Shown here: piece after piece, positions 8,962 to 18,939 of the stretch
How the letters are laid out: each line of letters starts with the position of its first letter
Position numbering within the stretch: position 1 is the first letter of the stretch
DNA from: Paraglaciecola sp. 20A4
GTDB lineage: Bacteria > Pseudomonadota > Gammaproteobacteria > Enterobacterales > Alteromonadaceae
DNA length: 64,000 bases
Reading direction: 5' to 3'
Assembly (NCBI RefSeq): GCF_011378905.1
Contig: NZ_WTPY01000018.1
Location: 26,753 to 90,752, forward strand
Made by a program: the position numbers and the translations under genes
The notes under the pieces: generated by a model
Told to the model about the DNA's origin: nothing
Seen by the model: only the letters and a program-made list of their open reading frames with translations
Databases searched by the model: none

Positions 8962-9666
8962 TTAAAACATTAGTATCAATGCCCAAATTAACCAAATAAT
9001 AAAGCAAGGCGTAATTGCTATTATTGCCGCACGTTGCCGAGAAAGCTCGATCCATTGCAATAGACCGGTGTAAATCAAATACATCGTCCAAAACGTTTCG
9101 AGTTTAATACTGCTTGCTAACCCAAACCAAGCTGAAGTAGGCGGTATAAAAAATATAAAGGATAAAGCGCTTGGCGATATTGCATCGAAGCTTATTTGCC
9201 CGTTTGTCGCAAAAAATAAAATCCCTAGACTCAGTAATGCGCCCACACAGGACGGCATTAATACCCACCAAGAAAAACCGAACCAGTCACCGTAGCTATT
9301 AATATTTTGTGGATCAATTTTTGTGGTGATATTCAGATAACCGGCGATGATCGATACCAGTGTTAACATCATAATAAAAGGGGTGATTACGGTGCCAATG
9401 ATACCCCGGGTTGCATCTAATAAACTGCGCGCATTTTGTTGTTCACTGGGGCTCACATTAGAAAATTGACTGGCAATGATACTTTCTTTGTACCATTGAA
9501 AATCCACCACGTGAAAGTAGTAATACATAGGCAATATGGCAGCCACCATGACCAGTAAAAATGCCAACCACGACCAATTATGCTGTTTTTTCAATACGAA
9601 AAAGGTCGCTTTAGGTTGGGTAAGTACGCCAATACAGGCCGATAACGGGTTGAGTTGAGTGCCCAT
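8962..9666 (-). CDS. Yip1 family integral membrane protein
   Basis: 234 residues. After a short N-terminal segment ('NPLSACIGVLTQPKATFFVLKK', the usual lead-in of bacterial Yip1 proteins) there are about five hydrophobic segments (near residues 30-50, 93-113, 130-150, 165-182 and 212-233). Yip1-domain proteins in bacteria are inner-membrane proteins of unknown role. The gene converges with the DUF3025 gene and diverges from the ABC exporter. Confidence 0.75.
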   Translation of the reverse strand: MGTQLNPLSACIGVLTQPKATFFVLKKQHNWSWLAFLLVMVAAILPMYYYFHVVDFQWYKESIIASQFSNVSPSEQQNARSLLDATRGIIGTVITPFIMMLTLVSIIAGYLNITTKIDPQNINSYGDWFGFSWWVLMPSCVGALLSLGILFFATNGQISFDAISPSALSFIFFIPPTSAWFGLASSIKLETFWTMYLIYTGLLQWIELSRQRAAIIAITPCFIIWLIWALILMF

Positions 9667-9740
9667 GTAACGTGTCCTTGTCTGAAATTGAGTTTGATTT
9701 ATTAATTGACTAATATTCTGATTTTAAACGTTATTGTTAT

Positions 9741-9779
9741 ACTTTACAGCTATTAGATAATTGACGCTTACTGTAAAGT
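9741..9779. repeat. Inverted repeat in the Yip1 / ABC exporter divergent promoter
   Basis: ACTTTACAG (9741-9749) and CTGTAAAGT (9771-9779), 9 bp perfect, separated by 21 bp, in the 154-bp gap between the two divergent genes. The two half-sites lie about two helical turns apart, so a bound regulator could control one or both genes. This is inference; no regulator is adjacent. Confidence 0.5.
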
Positions 9780-9820
9780 GCCAACGCATTAATAGCCTTT
9801 AGGCATATAAAGGGAAGGGA

Positions 9821-10591
9821 ATGATCGAAATAGTTGGCTTAGCTAAAAAGTTTTCTGTGGAAAACCCGAAGAAACTCAGTGAGCAAGAACGACAAGATCC
9901 ACGTTTAAAAGGGCGCTTTTTTCACTCTGTCGTTGAGGTATCTTTTACCTGTCAGCAAGGCGAAGTCCTTGGTTTACTGGGTCCTAACGGAGCGGGTAAA
10001 ACGACCACATTACGAATGTTATCCACCGCGCTTAAACCTGACAGTGGTCATATCAACATTAATGGATCAGATGTATTAGAAAACCCTGTTATGGCGCGCA
10101 AAAAAATTGGGTTTTTGTCCGGCTCAACAGGTTTATATGGGCGGTTATCAGGACGTGAAAATATTGAATATTTTGCCAAGCTTCACGGCATGAAGAAAAT
10201 CCAGATTGCAACACGAATCGAGGAGCTCGCCGATTTACTCGACATGCATACTTTTTTAGACCGCCGAAGTGAAAACTTTTCTACTGGGATGAAGCAAAAG
10301 GTGGCAATAGCCCGAGCAGTTGTTCACAAGCCTGAAGTGGTTATTTTAGATGAGCCAACAACGGGTCTTGATATAATGGCAACACAGACGGTATTGAATT
10401 TTATTCGTAGTTTGAAAGAACAAGGTACGCCCGTTATATTTTCCACCCACCATTTAGATGAAGTGCGTGAGTTGTGCGACCGCGTGACCGTTATTGACCA
10501 AGGGGTCAGTAAATTTGATGGCCCCTTGAGTCAATTTACTCAATTAGCCGATGGCTCATTGCACGATGCCTTTTTAGCCAGCATCAAATAG
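9821..10591 (+). CDS. natA: ABC transporter ATP-binding protein, NatA type
   Basis: 256 residues, one nucleotide-binding domain. Walker A is 'GLLGPNGAGKTTT' near residue 50, the signature is 'NFSTGMKQKVAIARA' near residue 153, Walker B is 'VVILDEPTTGLD' near residue 175 and the switch His is in 'IFSTHHLDE'. It pairs with the ABC-2 permease 10 bp downstream. NatAB systems export Na+ with ATP hydrolysis; Na+ extrusion would suit a marine bacterium, but the substrate is not proven by sequence. An insertion-like stretch near residues 12-30 ('NPKKLSEQERQDPRLKGRFF') is common in NatA of this group. Confidence 0.85.
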   Translation: MIEIVGLAKKFSVENPKKLSEQERQDPRLKGRFFHSVVEVSFTCQQGEVLGLLGPNGAGKTTTLRMLSTALKPDSGHININGSDVLENPVMARKKIGFLSGSTGLYGRLSGRENIEYFAKLHGMKKIQIATRIEELADLLDMHTFLDRRSENFSTGMKQKVAIARAVVHKPEVVILDEPTTGLDIMATQTVLNFIRSLKEQGTPVIFSTHHLDEVRELCDRVTVIDQGVSKFDGPLSQFTQLADGSLHDAFLASIK

Positions 10592-10601
10592 GGAATTTAA
10601 T

Positions 10602-11795
10602 ATGTGGTTAGTCTTTTCAAAAGAAATAAGAGAATTGCTTCGGGACCGAAAAACGTTATTTTTCATGATTGCGTTACCGATATTGATTTTCCCGCTAATT
10701 TTCGGCGCAATGGCCTATTTTACCACCCAGGCGTTTGAGAAAGCGGAAAGCAAAGTCCTTAAATATGCGGTGGTTAACCCTCAATATGCTGCCGAGATTA
10801 GCGATGAATTAGCGGCCTCCCCGCAATTTGAACAAATCATTATTGGCGATAACGATGATTACGCACAGCTCATTAAAAATGATCGTGTCGATTTTGTTGT
10901 AGTGATGCCAGATAACTATTCATCAAACGTACTGTCGAGCGGCCAATTAGAGATAACGTTATACCTAAACGATGCAGGGTTAAATTTGGTTTATAACCGA
11001 GTAAACAGTATTGTGCAAAATTATGCTACTCAATACCAAACCGCGGCGTTTACAACGCTTGGGGTTTCGTCTAAGCAACAACAAGCATTAATAAAACCGA
11101 TTGTGTTGAGTCAAATTAGTACCGCGGATCAGCGAGAAAGTTGGGGCGAAAAAATTGGCGGCATGCTGCCTTATCTACTATTTATCTTATGTTTTCAAGG
11201 GGCTATGTTTCCAGCCACAGACATCGCTGCGGGTGAGAAGGAGCGAGGCACCCTAGAAACGCTGCTTATTTCACCCATAGATCGCACTAAAATTGTGTTA
11301 GGAAAATTTCTGACCATTGCATGTGCAGGGGTCACCACTGCCCTTATCACAGTTGTGAGTATGGCGGTCTGGGGAATTGTGCTAAGTCGCGGTTTCGCCA
11401 TGCAATTCGTGGCTGACTTTATGAGTCAAATTGGTATCTTGGATTTTGTCTTAATGTTTTTAATGCTGATCCCGCTGGTGGCTATTTTTGCCTCTATATT
11501 GTTGAGTATTTCTATTTATGCACGCAGTTTTAAAGAAGCGCAAAGCTATATGGGGCCGTTAGTTATATTTGTGGTTATCCCTGTGATGGTGGCGTTGCTG
11601 CCGGGAGTGGAACTAAAGGGCGGATGGGCTTGGGTGCCACTGACCAATGTAGCATTAGCCATGAAAGAGCTGGTTAAAGGCACCATGGACTATTTCCAAC
11701 TCATTGCGATTTTCGGCTCTACCGCCTTGATAGCGGTGTTACTGCTTGGCTTTTGTGTGTATTGGTTTAAGCAAGAAAAAGTATTGTTTAGGTAA
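10602..11795 (+). CDS. natB: ABC-2 type permease, NatB type
   Basis: 397 residues. One N-terminal membrane segment (about residues 20-42) is followed by a large extracytoplasmic region (about 45-185), then five or six membrane segments starting at 'LPYLLFILCFQGAMFPATDIAAGEKERGTLETLL', the usual ABC-2 coupling-helix region. This topology is that of NatB/ABC2_membrane_3 permeases. It is co-transcribed with natA (10-bp gap) and together they form a heteromeric inner-membrane exporter. The call to sodium rests on the family only. Confidence 0.83.
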   Translation: MWLVFSKEIRELLRDRKTLFFMIALPILIFPLIFGAMAYFTTQAFEKAESKVLKYAVVNPQYAAEISDELAASPQFEQIIIGDNDDYAQLIKNDRVDFVVVMPDNYSSNVLSSGQLEITLYLNDAGLNLVYNRVNSIVQNYATQYQTAAFTTLGVSSKQQQALIKPIVLSQISTADQRESWGEKIGGMLPYLLFILCFQGAMFPATDIAAGEKERGTLETLLISPIDRTKIVLGKFLTIACAGVTTALITVVSMAVWGIVLSRGFAMQFVADFMSQIGILDFVLMFLMLIPLVAIFASILLSISIYARSFKEAQSYMGPLVIFVVIPVMVALLPGVELKGGWAWVPLTNVALAMKELVKGTMDYFQLIAIFGSTALIAVLLLGFCVYWFKQEKVLFR

Positions 11796-11820
11796 AGGTT
11801 GATTTAAATTGTTCTGTCAT

Positions 11821-11851
11821 GCGCCAGCGAACCATATGAGGCTGCGTTTTT
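11821..11851 (+). terminator. Weak hairpin after the ABC exporter operon
   Basis: A short stem, CGC-c-AGC with GCTGCG (one bulged base), is followed by TTTTT, 26 bp after the permease stop. It is a possible weak terminator; the bulge lowers confidence. Confidence 0.35.
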
Positions 11852-11855
11852 GTAT

Positions 11856-12767
11856 TTAAAATATCGACAATTGTTGACTCGTCGGTTGGGTCGCCGGATC
11901 TTTGCGTCGGGGTAGGGTTAACGTAGGTAAACATTGATCAGGATAGGTAAGATTATAGTCGTTAATAAACGCTGCTGCTAACCAAGGGGCATCTTTATTA
12001 TCAGGCATATGGAAGAAAATCGATGGATTTTTTCCAGCGTCTAACCATGCCTTGATTTTTGTTATCCAGGGCTGGTAATACTGGGCATTTTGATTGATAT
12101 TTTGGTGACCAACAAAGCGCACTATAGGGGCGTTGCCTGTGGCTATAACGTGTGTGGGTACTCTGGGCTTTTTAGCTTGAACTTCGGTTATGAGGGTTCG
12201 CTCGGCAGCAGAATATTGACTAGGGTCACAAGCAAATAACGCACGCGTATCCATAACGACTCTATCTGCTTGATGAGTGGCTAATAATTGATTGAGGGCT
12301 TTTTCCTCAGCACTTTTATTGAAAAATGCCATATGACGTACTTCAACACTGACATTAACCTTGCTCGGGACTTCCTCAAGAAACACACTGAGTTGCTCAA
12401 GATGGATAGGCGAGAACTGTTTCGGCAGTTGCAGCATTATTCCGCCCAGCGTTATGCCTAAATATGCGATGTTTTCCAGTGCTTCTTTCAGTTGACTATG
12501 ACACGTACCAAGCTGCCCTGCATGGCTGATTGTCCGTGGTAATTTAATAATAAAACGAAAATCGGCTCCAACATTTTCGCGCCATTTTGAAATGGTTTCT
12601 AGGCTAGGCAGGTGATAAAAACTACTATTGCATTCAACACTATTAAACAGACCCGCATAGGCTTGTAACGGCGCGATTTTACTTTTTTTAGGCGGGTACA
12701 GGTTGCCGAACCACGCATTATGGGTCCATATGGGGCAACCAATGTTCACTCTGGACATAACGGACAT
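11856..12767 (-). CDS. DUF72 domain-containing protein (YecE-like)
   Basis: 303 residues. 'NIGCPIWTHNAWFGNLYP' at the N-terminus, 'FNSVECNSSFYHLPS' near residue 45 and 'RFIIKLPRTISH' near residue 72 are the hallmark blocks of the DUF72/YecE family, a TIM-barrel family found across bacteria whose reaction is still unsettled. Cytoplasmic, no signal. The start could be either the ATG at 12767 or the one 9 bp further in ('MSRVNIG'); neither has a clear ribosome site. It stands alone between the ABC exporter and a chemoreceptor gene. Confidence 0.85.
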   Translation of the reverse strand: MSVMSRVNIGCPIWTHNAWFGNLYPPKKSKIAPLQAYAGLFNSVECNSSFYHLPSLETISKWRENVGADFRFIIKLPRTISHAGQLGTCHSQLKEALENIAYLGITLGGIMLQLPKQFSPIHLEQLSVFLEEVPSKVNVSVEVRHMAFFNKSAEEKALNQLLATHQADRVVMDTRALFACDPSQYSAAERTLITEVQAKKPRVPTHVIATGNAPIVRFVGHQNINQNAQYYQPWITKIKAWLDAGKNPSIFFHMPDNKDAPWLAAAFINDYNLTYPDQCLPTLTLPRRKDPATQPTSQQLSIF

Positions 12768-12896
12768 TTAGACTATTTGCTACTAAGCTGTACTTTTGCT
12801 GGTAATCATATCACTCATATATTCAAATTGATTCTAGGATGGGTTGTGTGCAATCAGAGTATCGTTAAGTAAATGTCGAAAATCACTTTGGGTTAG

Positions 12897-12931
12897 CCTC
12901 GTATGGACACAGGTTGCTGCGCAATACGAGG
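12897..12931 (-). terminator. 8-bp inverted repeat after the chemoreceptor gene
   Basis: CCTCGTAT (12897-12904) and ATACGAGG (12924-12931), 14 bp beyond the chemoreceptor stop on the minus strand. There is no clear T-run on that strand, so it is only a possible terminator. Confidence 0.35.
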
Positions 12932-12944
12932 TTAAATTTTCGTT

Positions 12945-14867
12945 TTACACTTTATAGTATTTCAACTTAGTGAGCATGCTCTCCACTATGACTCTTAAAT
13001 TTTCACTTGCTTGTTTGGTATTTCGCGCAAGTACTGCATTTTCATCACTGGTGGTATGAATATTTGATACCCGTCCACTGATATCCGTTGATGCCTGTTT
13101 TTGCTGTTCAACTGCGCTTGCGATTTGAATGTTATAGCTCGATATTTTCGCTACAGAACGCAAGACATCATCTACGGCGACGCCCGCTTTTTTGGTACTT
13201 TCAACGTTGAGAAGTGAATTATCTTTATTTTGACCCATCATTTCAGTGGTTTGCGTAGCCCCTTTATGCAGACGCTCGATCATAGCTCTGATCTCTTCGG
13301 TTGATTTTTGGGTTCGACTGGCCAATGTACGTACTTCATCAGCCACCACAGCAAAACCTCGTCCATGTTCACCTGCTCTGGCGGCTTCAATCGCTGCATT
13401 TAATGCTAAAAGATTGGTTTGTTCAGCAATATTTTGAATCACTTCTAACACCCCTGTAATCTCAGCGCTCGCATTTGAGAGCTCATTTACCACTTCGGCT
13501 GAATTTTCTATTTCACTAGCCTGTCGAGAAATAGAATCAATGATAAGAGCTAACTCCTGAGAGCTGGCTTGTGCTTCTCCGTCTGCGGCTCTAGCAGCAT
13601 CTTCGGCATTTTTTGCGCTTTGAGCCAAAGATAGCGCGGTAACGTTCATTTCTTGAAGTGCTAAGGCCACTTGTTCGGTTTCTGACGATTGCTGTGTAAC
13701 CAGATCGCTTGCTTGTGAAGATATATGGGTAAGTTCATTTGCTGATTTGAGCAGTTCAGCAGAGGATTCAGTGACGTCACTAACGGTTAGCTGAATACGA
13801 TCTAACAACTTGTCTAAGCTATTTGACATACGTCCAAACTCATCGGAAGTGGTCGAGTTGAATCTGATGGTGAGATCTCCTTCATCTTCAGCAATATTTT
13901 CTATCGCGAGGGTATATTTTAATAAAGGGGCGCCGACTATTTTTTTAACCAATACAACCAGAACGATTATAATGACCCCGGCAACTACTGAGGTCATAAC
14001 TAATATTTTGATGATTTCTGTAAAAATTGCATCGTATATTTCGTCATTTGAATAACCCAAGACAATGTCATATCCCCAAGCCTCGAATGGCACAGTAGTG
14101 AGTGTCCAAGCTTCATCTTTATTATTAATAATATCATTAAGTAGTGCACTGGATAGATGCTGAGAATGCAAGCGAATGTTACCATTTCCGTCCCTTAAAG
14201 CTACGAAGCCGCCATTTAAAATCGTTTGTTTGGCAAGGGCGGCATCTAGCTCTTTTAGATCAGCAGAATACCCTACATACCAAATTCCTATAATCTCGCG
14301 GTTTGGTCCAAAGATAGGTTCGTATCCGGTAATATAAGGCTTGCCTAATATATCTACCTGACCATAAAAAGCTCTGCCCTGATTGATATTTTGAATTGCT
14401 TTACCAGTAGGCGAGAGCTTGGTCCCGACTGCGCGTTGTTCTTGTCGCATAACATTGGTTGATATGCGGACATAATCGTCTCCGCTTTTGACGAAAATAG
14501 TTGCAGTACCGGACATAATACTGGTGACACCGTCGACTAATGTATAATTATTTGCCTGAGGGGATTGGCCCAATAAAAGCTCTGGAACGTCAACACCGTT
14601 TACCATTACTGAGCTACCTAATTGAGGAGGACCTAACTTGAAAGCGCGCTGCTTCAATAGCGCCATACTGTTTTCCACTCTGTCACGCATGATAGAGTTT
14701 AGAACGGTCAATATGCTTATCACTTTGCCACTGGTTTGTGTGATATCTCTCTCTACTTTCACGTGCGTTTCAGATGTCACCTTGGCAATCGTCGTGGTGA
14801 TACTAATCACTCCAAATAGAATGATTAGGCCTAAAATAGAAAAAATAAACTTTCTTTGGATGGACAT
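12945..14867 (-). CDS. Methyl-accepting chemotaxis protein with Cache sensor
   Basis: 640 residues. A membrane segment (about residues 7-28) is followed by a periplasmic Cache-type sensor ending near 280, whose second half ('[37 protein letters not shown]') matches the Cache_3/Cache_2 fusion group. A second membrane segment (about 285-308), a HAMP linker and the cytoplasmic signalling domain follow. The highly conserved hairpin tip '[35 protein letters not shown]' is intact near residue 475. It should modulate CheA in response to a small periplasmic ligand; the ligand is unknown, although Cache_3/Cache_2 receptors often bind organic acids. No che genes are adjacent. Confidence 0.93.
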   Translation of the reverse strand: MSIQRKFIFSILGLIILFGVISITTTIAKVTSETHVKVERDITQTSGKVISILTVLNSIMRDRVENSMALLKQRAFKLGPPQLGSSVMVNGVDVPELLLGQSPQANNYTLVDGVTSIMSGTATIFVKSGDDYVRISTNVMRQEQRAVGTKLSPTGKAIQNINQGRAFYGQVDILGKPYITGYEPIFGPNREIIGIWYVGYSADLKELDAALAKQTILNGGFVALRDGNGNIRLHSQHLSSALLNDIINNKDEAWTLTTVPFEAWGYDIVLGYSNDEIYDAIFTEIIKILVMTSVVAGVIIIVLVVLVKKIVGAPLLKYTLAIENIAEDEGDLTIRFNSTTSDEFGRMSNSLDKLLDRIQLTVSDVTESSAELLKSANELTHISSQASDLVTQQSSETEQVALALQEMNVTALSLAQSAKNAEDAARAADGEAQASSQELALIIDSISRQASEIENSAEVVNELSNASAEITGVLEVIQNIAEQTNLLALNAAIEAARAGEHGRGFAVVADEVRTLASRTQKSTEEIRAMIERLHKGATQTTEMMGQNKDNSLLNVESTKKAGVAVDDVLRSVAKISSYNIQIASAVEQQKQASTDISGRVSNIHTTSDENAVLARNTKQASENLRVIVESMLTKLKYYKV

Positions 14868-15317
14868 ATACTTTACCTGCTCATAACGAATGAAATTAGT
14901 GTATGTACTATGTGTTAAAGATCATTGCGGCTATGAATAACCGATGATTGCTTTTTTCTTTGCTACTACGCGATTATAAATTAGCAAGACTGCAGCTGGC
15001 TTCGAAATCAGACTCACGCAGGACGTTAAGTGTTTATCGACCAGATCAATATAAATTATAGTTGTATATGACAAATTCAAAAAATAGCCCCAGGGTATTT
15101 AATTTTTAGGGCGTATCATGGATGCCATATCAGGTTTTACTGAGGTGTGAGCATGATTTATCGATACATACTCAACAGCAATATGGTAATTCAGTCAATC
15201 CTAAGGTGTTTTGTAATTTGCTCCACCGGTCCCCTTGGGAATCGCGGGCTTTGGGTATATACTACGCGGCCTTATTTTTCATATATTTAGTAGCTTGGTT
15301 TAGAGGCTTATTTCATC
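14868..15317. other. Intergenic region between chemoreceptor and aspS
   Basis: 450 bp. It contains the aspS promoter (15235-15263). The remainder is AT-rich with no convincing coding region; an open frame beginning at 15122 runs into aspS in another frame and lacks codon support. Confidence 0.5.
15235..15263 (+). promoter_or_regulatory. Sigma-70 promoter of aspS
   Basis: -35 TTGGGA (15235-15240), 17-bp spacer, -10 TATACT (15258-15263). A GC-rich stretch (ACGCGGCC) follows the -10, as in growth-rate-regulated promoters. It lies 54 bp upstream of the aspS start. Confidence 0.75.
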
Positions 15318-17096
15318 ATGCGCACAGATTATTGCGGCAACATCAATGCATCACACATCGGACAAACAGTCACACTTTGCGGTTGGGTCAACCGTCGCCG
15401 AGATTTAGGCGGGGTTATTTTCATCGATTTACGCGATCGCGAAGGAATTGTACAAGTCGTCTATGATCCAGACTTAGCTGATTTGTTTGATACTGCCACC
15501 AGTTTACGCAGTGAATTTTGTGTACAAATTAAAGGATTAGTTCGTGCCCGGCCTGATGGCCAAGTTAACAAAGAAATGGGTACCGGCGAAATTGAAATCC
15601 TTGGAAAAGGTTTAACGATATTAAATAAATCAGCGGTATTACCGCTAGATAGTAATCAGGAAAATTCAGAAGAGCAGCGCTTAAAATATCGCTATTTGGA
15701 TCTTCGACGTCCTTTGATGAGCGATCGTTTGAAATTCCGCGCTAAAGTTACCAGCGCAGTGCGAACTTATTTAGAAGGCGATGGCTTTTTAGATATCGAG
15801 ACACCTATTTTGACCAAGGCAACGCCAGAAGGCGCCCGTGACTATTTGGTGCCTAGTCGAACGCATAAAGGTAAGTTCTTTGCTTTACCTCAGTCACCTC
15901 AGTTATTTAAGCAACTGTTAATGATGTCTGGCATGGACCGTTACTACCAAATCGTTAAGTGTTTCCGTGATGAAGACTTACGCGCGGACCGTCAGCCGGA
16001 GTTTACCCAAATCGATATAGAGACGACATTTTTGCGCGCCGACCAAGTGATGGAAATCACTGAAGGTATGATCCGTAATTTGTTTATAAAAATGCTCGAT
16101 GTAGATTTAGGTGTCTTCCCGCAAATGACATATGCCGATGCGATGCGTCGTTTTGGCAGTGATAAACCGGACTTGCGTAACCCATTAGAATTGGTTGACG
16201 TAGCCGACATTTTAAAAGATGTAGAATTCAAAGTGTTTGCAGGCCCTGCCAACGATGCTAAAGGCCGTGTTGCCGTAATCCGCGTACCGGGCGGTGCGAG
16301 TATGACCCGCAAGCAAATCGACGAATACACCAAATTTGTGGGTATTTATGGTGCGAAAGGCTTGGCTTGGATGAAAGTTAACGACATTGATGCCGGTGTT
16401 GACGGTTTGCAATCGCCAATATTGAAATTTTTGGGTGAAGATATTGCTAAACAAGTATTAGCACGTGTTGCAGCACAAAGTGGCGATATTCTATTATTTG
16501 GTGCAGATACCGCAACGGTTGTTACTGAAGCGTTGGGCGCGCTTCGCCTCAAAGTTGGTGAAGATTTAGATTTGCTTGAAGGTGAGTGGAAACCGCTTTG
16601 GGTGATTGATTTTCCCATGTTTGAAGAAGTTGACGGGCAGTTCTATGCTCTACATCACCCATTTACAGCACCACGGGATATGACAGCTGAGCAATTGGCA
16701 GCCGATCCTGCTAATGCCTTATCTAATGCCTATGACATGGTGCTTAACGGTTGTGAATTAGGCGGTGGCTCTGTGCGTATTCATGATCAGGAAATGCAAG
16801 CGAAGGTGTTTAGTATTCTAGGTATCAGCGATGAAGAAGCAGAAGCGAAGTTTGGTTTCTTACTGGAAGCACTCAAGTTTGGTGCGCCGCCTCATGCAGG
16901 TTTAGCGTTTGGTTTAGACCGGTTAGTCATGCTTATGACTGGCGCGACCTCTATTCGAGACGTTATGGCCTTTCCAAAAACCACCACTGCGGCTTGTCCG
17001 TTAACGAATGCGCCAGGTTTTGCTAGCGATGAACAACTTAAAGAGTTGTCGATTCGCACGCAGCTAGCCCAAGATAAAGCGTCAAGCGCGGAGTAA
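15318..17096 (+). CDS. aspS: Aspartate--tRNA ligase
   Basis: 592 residues, typical of bacterial AspRS. It begins '[29 protein letters not shown]', the N-terminal OB-fold anticodon-binding domain. Class II motif 2 is in '[20 protein letters not shown]' near residue 215, the bacterial GAD insertion domain lies at about 280-420, and motif 3 is '[16 protein letters not shown]' near residue 532. It charges tRNA-Asp in the cytoplasm and is essential. It is the first gene of a run with nudB and possibly ruvCAB, driven by the promoter at 15235-15263. Confidence 0.98.
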   Translation: MRTDYCGNINASHIGQTVTLCGWVNRRRDLGGVIFIDLRDREGIVQVVYDPDLADLFDTATSLRSEFCVQIKGLVRARPDGQVNKEMGTGEIEILGKGLTILNKSAVLPLDSNQENSEEQRLKYRYLDLRRPLMSDRLKFRAKVTSAVRTYLEGDGFLDIETPILTKATPEGARDYLVPSRTHKGKFFALPQSPQLFKQLLMMSGMDRYYQIVKCFRDEDLRADRQPEFTQIDIETTFLRADQVMEITEGMIRNLFIKMLDVDLGVFPQMTYADAMRRFGSDKPDLRNPLELVDVADILKDVEFKVFAGPANDAKGRVAVIRVPGGASMTRKQIDEYTKFVGIYGAKGLAWMKVNDIDAGVDGLQSPILKFLGEDIAKQVLARVAAQSGDILLFGADTATVVTEALGALRLKVGEDLDLLEGEWKPLWVIDFPMFEEVDGQFYALHHPFTAPRDMTAEQLAADPANALSNAYDMVLNGCELGGGSVRIHDQEMQAKVFSILGISDEEAEAKFGFLLEALKFGAPPHAGLAFGLDRLVMLMTGATSIRDVMAFPKTTTAACPLTNAPGFASDEQLKELSIRTQLAQDKASSAE

Positions 17097-17101
17097 CGTT
17101 T

Positions 17102-17566
17102 CTGCTAGATAATAAAGACGTTTACCGACGGCCCGAGTCGGCATTGGTGGTTATTTATGACCGCCAATGTCGGGTTTTAGTGATGCAAAGACAAGACGAC
17201 CCACAGTTTTGGCAGTCAGTTACTGGTACCCTCGAAACGGGGGAGCTAGCTATTAGTACGGCTTTTAGAGAAGTAAAAGAAGAGACCGGTATTGATATTC
17301 GTCAAGCCGGTTATCAATTACGTGATCATCAGCAGACGAATCGTTATGCGATCCGCGATATTTGGCAATATCGTTACCCTCCAAACACGCCTTACAACAC
17401 TGAACATGTGTTTTCCGTGAAGATCGCGGGAAATGATCAAATAACCTTAACTGAACACTTAAGTTATCAATGGTTAGATAAAACCTCTGCTATGGCTAAG
17501 GTATGGTCCGATACTAATCGCGCCGCCATCAAACATTGTGTGCCTGATACGTTCTTGTCAGATTAG
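17102..17566 (+). CDS. nudB: Dihydroneopterin triphosphate pyrophosphatase (Nudix)
   Basis: About 154 residues if it begins at the CTG at 17102. The Nudix box is 'GTLETGELAISTAFREVKEETGI', intact with its Glu cluster. NudB removes pyrophosphate from dihydroneopterin triphosphate in folate synthesis. The first canonical-like codon, TTG at 17144, would remove the first strand 'VYRRPESALVV', which NudB proteins normally have. In this frame a stop lies at 17075, and the only plausible start between them is CTG at 17102, with GGAG 8 bp before it overlapping the aspS 3' end. The gene follows aspS by 5 bp, so translational coupling is likely. Function is well supported; the start is inferred. Confidence 0.85.
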   Translation: MLDNKDVYRRPESALVVIYDRQCRVLVMQRQDDPQFWQSVTGTLETGELAISTAFREVKEETGIDIRQAGYQLRDHQQTNRYAIRDIWQYRYPPNTPYNTEHVFSVKIAGNDQITLTEHLSYQWLDKTSAMAKVWSDTNRAAIKHCVPDTFLSD

Positions 17567-17649
17567 TCCTGAGTTACACCTTTTAACCTGACATATCGAA
17601 CGACGTTAGGCTATTTACAGCAACTACAACTTATAGGTAGACCCAAACC

Positions 17650-18171
17650 GTGGCAATTATTCTTGGTATTGATCCAGGCTCACGTATAACCGGATACGGT
17701 GTCATTCAACGAGTAGGACGCCAGCAAGAATATTTGGGTAGCGGCTGTATTCGTATGCAAGGTGATGCCTTGGCTCCGCGTTTACAACAAATATTCGACG
17801 GTGTCAGTGAGTTGATCCTGCAATATAAACCCGACATGTTTGCTATAGAGCAAGTCTTTATGGCGAAAAATCCCGATTCAGCTTTGAAGCTAGGTCAAGC
17901 TCGAGGCGCTGCTATGGTTGCGGCAACTAATCAAGGTTTAGATGTGGCAGAGTATTCAGCTCGGCAAATTAAACAATCGGTTGTAGGCAATGGCAATGCC
18001 CAGAAAACACAGGTGCAACATATGGTGACGTTTATTTTAAAACTACCGGGCACTCCCCAGGCTGATGCAGCTGATGCATTGGCTGTTGCGTTATGCCACA
18101 GTCATACGCACGAGAACTTAATCAAGATGTCTGGGCAAGTGAAAAAAACGGTTCGTGGTCGATTACGTTAA
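17650..18171 (+). CDS. ruvC: Crossover junction endodeoxyribonuclease RuvC
   Basis: 173 residues, with a GTG start. Catalytic acidic residues are visible: Asp in 'LGIDPGSR' (residue 7), Glu in 'FAIEQVF' (about 66) and the pair of Asp in '[14 protein letters not shown]' (about 138 and 141). It resolves Holliday junctions with RuvAB. yebC, which sits between nudB and ruvC in many gammaproteobacteria, is absent here; the 83 bp before ruvC have no gene. Confidence 0.97.
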   Translation: MAIILGIDPGSRITGYGVIQRVGRQQEYLGSGCIRMQGDALAPRLQQIFDGVSELILQYKPDMFAIEQVFMAKNPDSALKLGQARGAAMVAATNQGLDVAEYSARQIKQSVVGNGNAQKTQVQHMVTFILKLPGTPQADAADALAVALCHSHTHENLIKMSGQVKKTVRGRLR

Positions 18172-18197
18172 TTTAATAAACGAAAAAGAGAACAAAT

Positions 18198-18821
18198 ATG
18201 ATAGGTAGAATTCGCGGCACGGTAATCGAAAAGCAACCACCAGAGGTATTGATTGACGTTGCGGGGGTGGGGTACGAAATACAAATTCCTATGACCAGCT
18301 TTTATCAATTACCCGAAATTGGCGCGGAAGCCTGTGTTTATACCCATTTTGTTGTCCGTGAAGATGCCCAATTGTTGTTCGGTTTTGCCGATAAGAATGA
18401 GCGTGCAGTATTTCGGGAGCTGATTAAAGCCAGTGGTGTTGGGCCGAAATTAGCGCTGACTATTTTATCTGGTATGTCAGGCCAACACTTTATGCAATGC
18501 GTTGCCCAAGAAGATATCACTGCCCTGGTTAAACTTCCTGGTGTAGGTAAAAAGACGGCTGAGAGATTAGTTATCGAGATGCGCGATCGCTTTAAAAAGC
18601 TGACCTTGGAACAAACGGCGAGTGACGACTTTACATTACAGGGTAGTAGCAACGTTGAAAATACGTTTGTGACTTCCAGTGACGCAAAAGAAGAAGCGTT
18701 AAGTGCGCTTGTCGCTCTTGGCTACAAGGTGCCACAAGCGAGCAAGGTGATTAATTCTGTGTACGTAAAAGATATTACCAGCGAAGAGCTGATACGTGAA
18801 TCTTTGCGAGCAATGATCTAA
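18198..18821 (+). CDS. ruvA: Holliday junction branch migration protein RuvA
   Basis: 207 residues. N-terminal OB domain ('[31 protein letters not shown]'), two helix-hairpin-helix motifs ('[15 protein letters not shown]' and '[19 protein letters not shown]') and a C-terminal RuvB-binding domain ('[20 protein letters not shown]'). It binds the four-way junction as a tetramer and loads RuvB. It follows ruvC by 26 bp. Confidence 0.97.
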   Translation: MIGRIRGTVIEKQPPEVLIDVAGVGYEIQIPMTSFYQLPEIGAEACVYTHFVVREDAQLLFGFADKNERAVFRELIKASGVGPKLALTILSGMSGQHFMQCVAQEDITALVKLPGVGKKTAERLVIEMRDRFKKLTLEQTASDDFTLQGSSNVENTFVTSSDAKEEALSALVALGYKVPQASKVINSVYVKDITSEELIRESLRAMI

Positions 18822-18939
18822 GTAACAGGTGATAGGCGGGTGCCCAGGAAATTGTGGAGGTAGATGCTTGAGTATCCGGCTCGACTCTCATAGACTAGAC
18901 ACTGTATATAAAACCACTACCAAAAGTTAAATTATCCCC

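Noticed and set aside
15122..15466. Open frame starting before aspS
   Set aside because: It runs through the aspS promoter and into the aspS coding region in another frame, with no ribosome site or recognisable protein.
18862..18891. Nine-codon ORF with a GGAGG site between ruvA and ruvB
   Set aside because: Too short to support; no conservation can be judged here and no leader-peptide features are seen.
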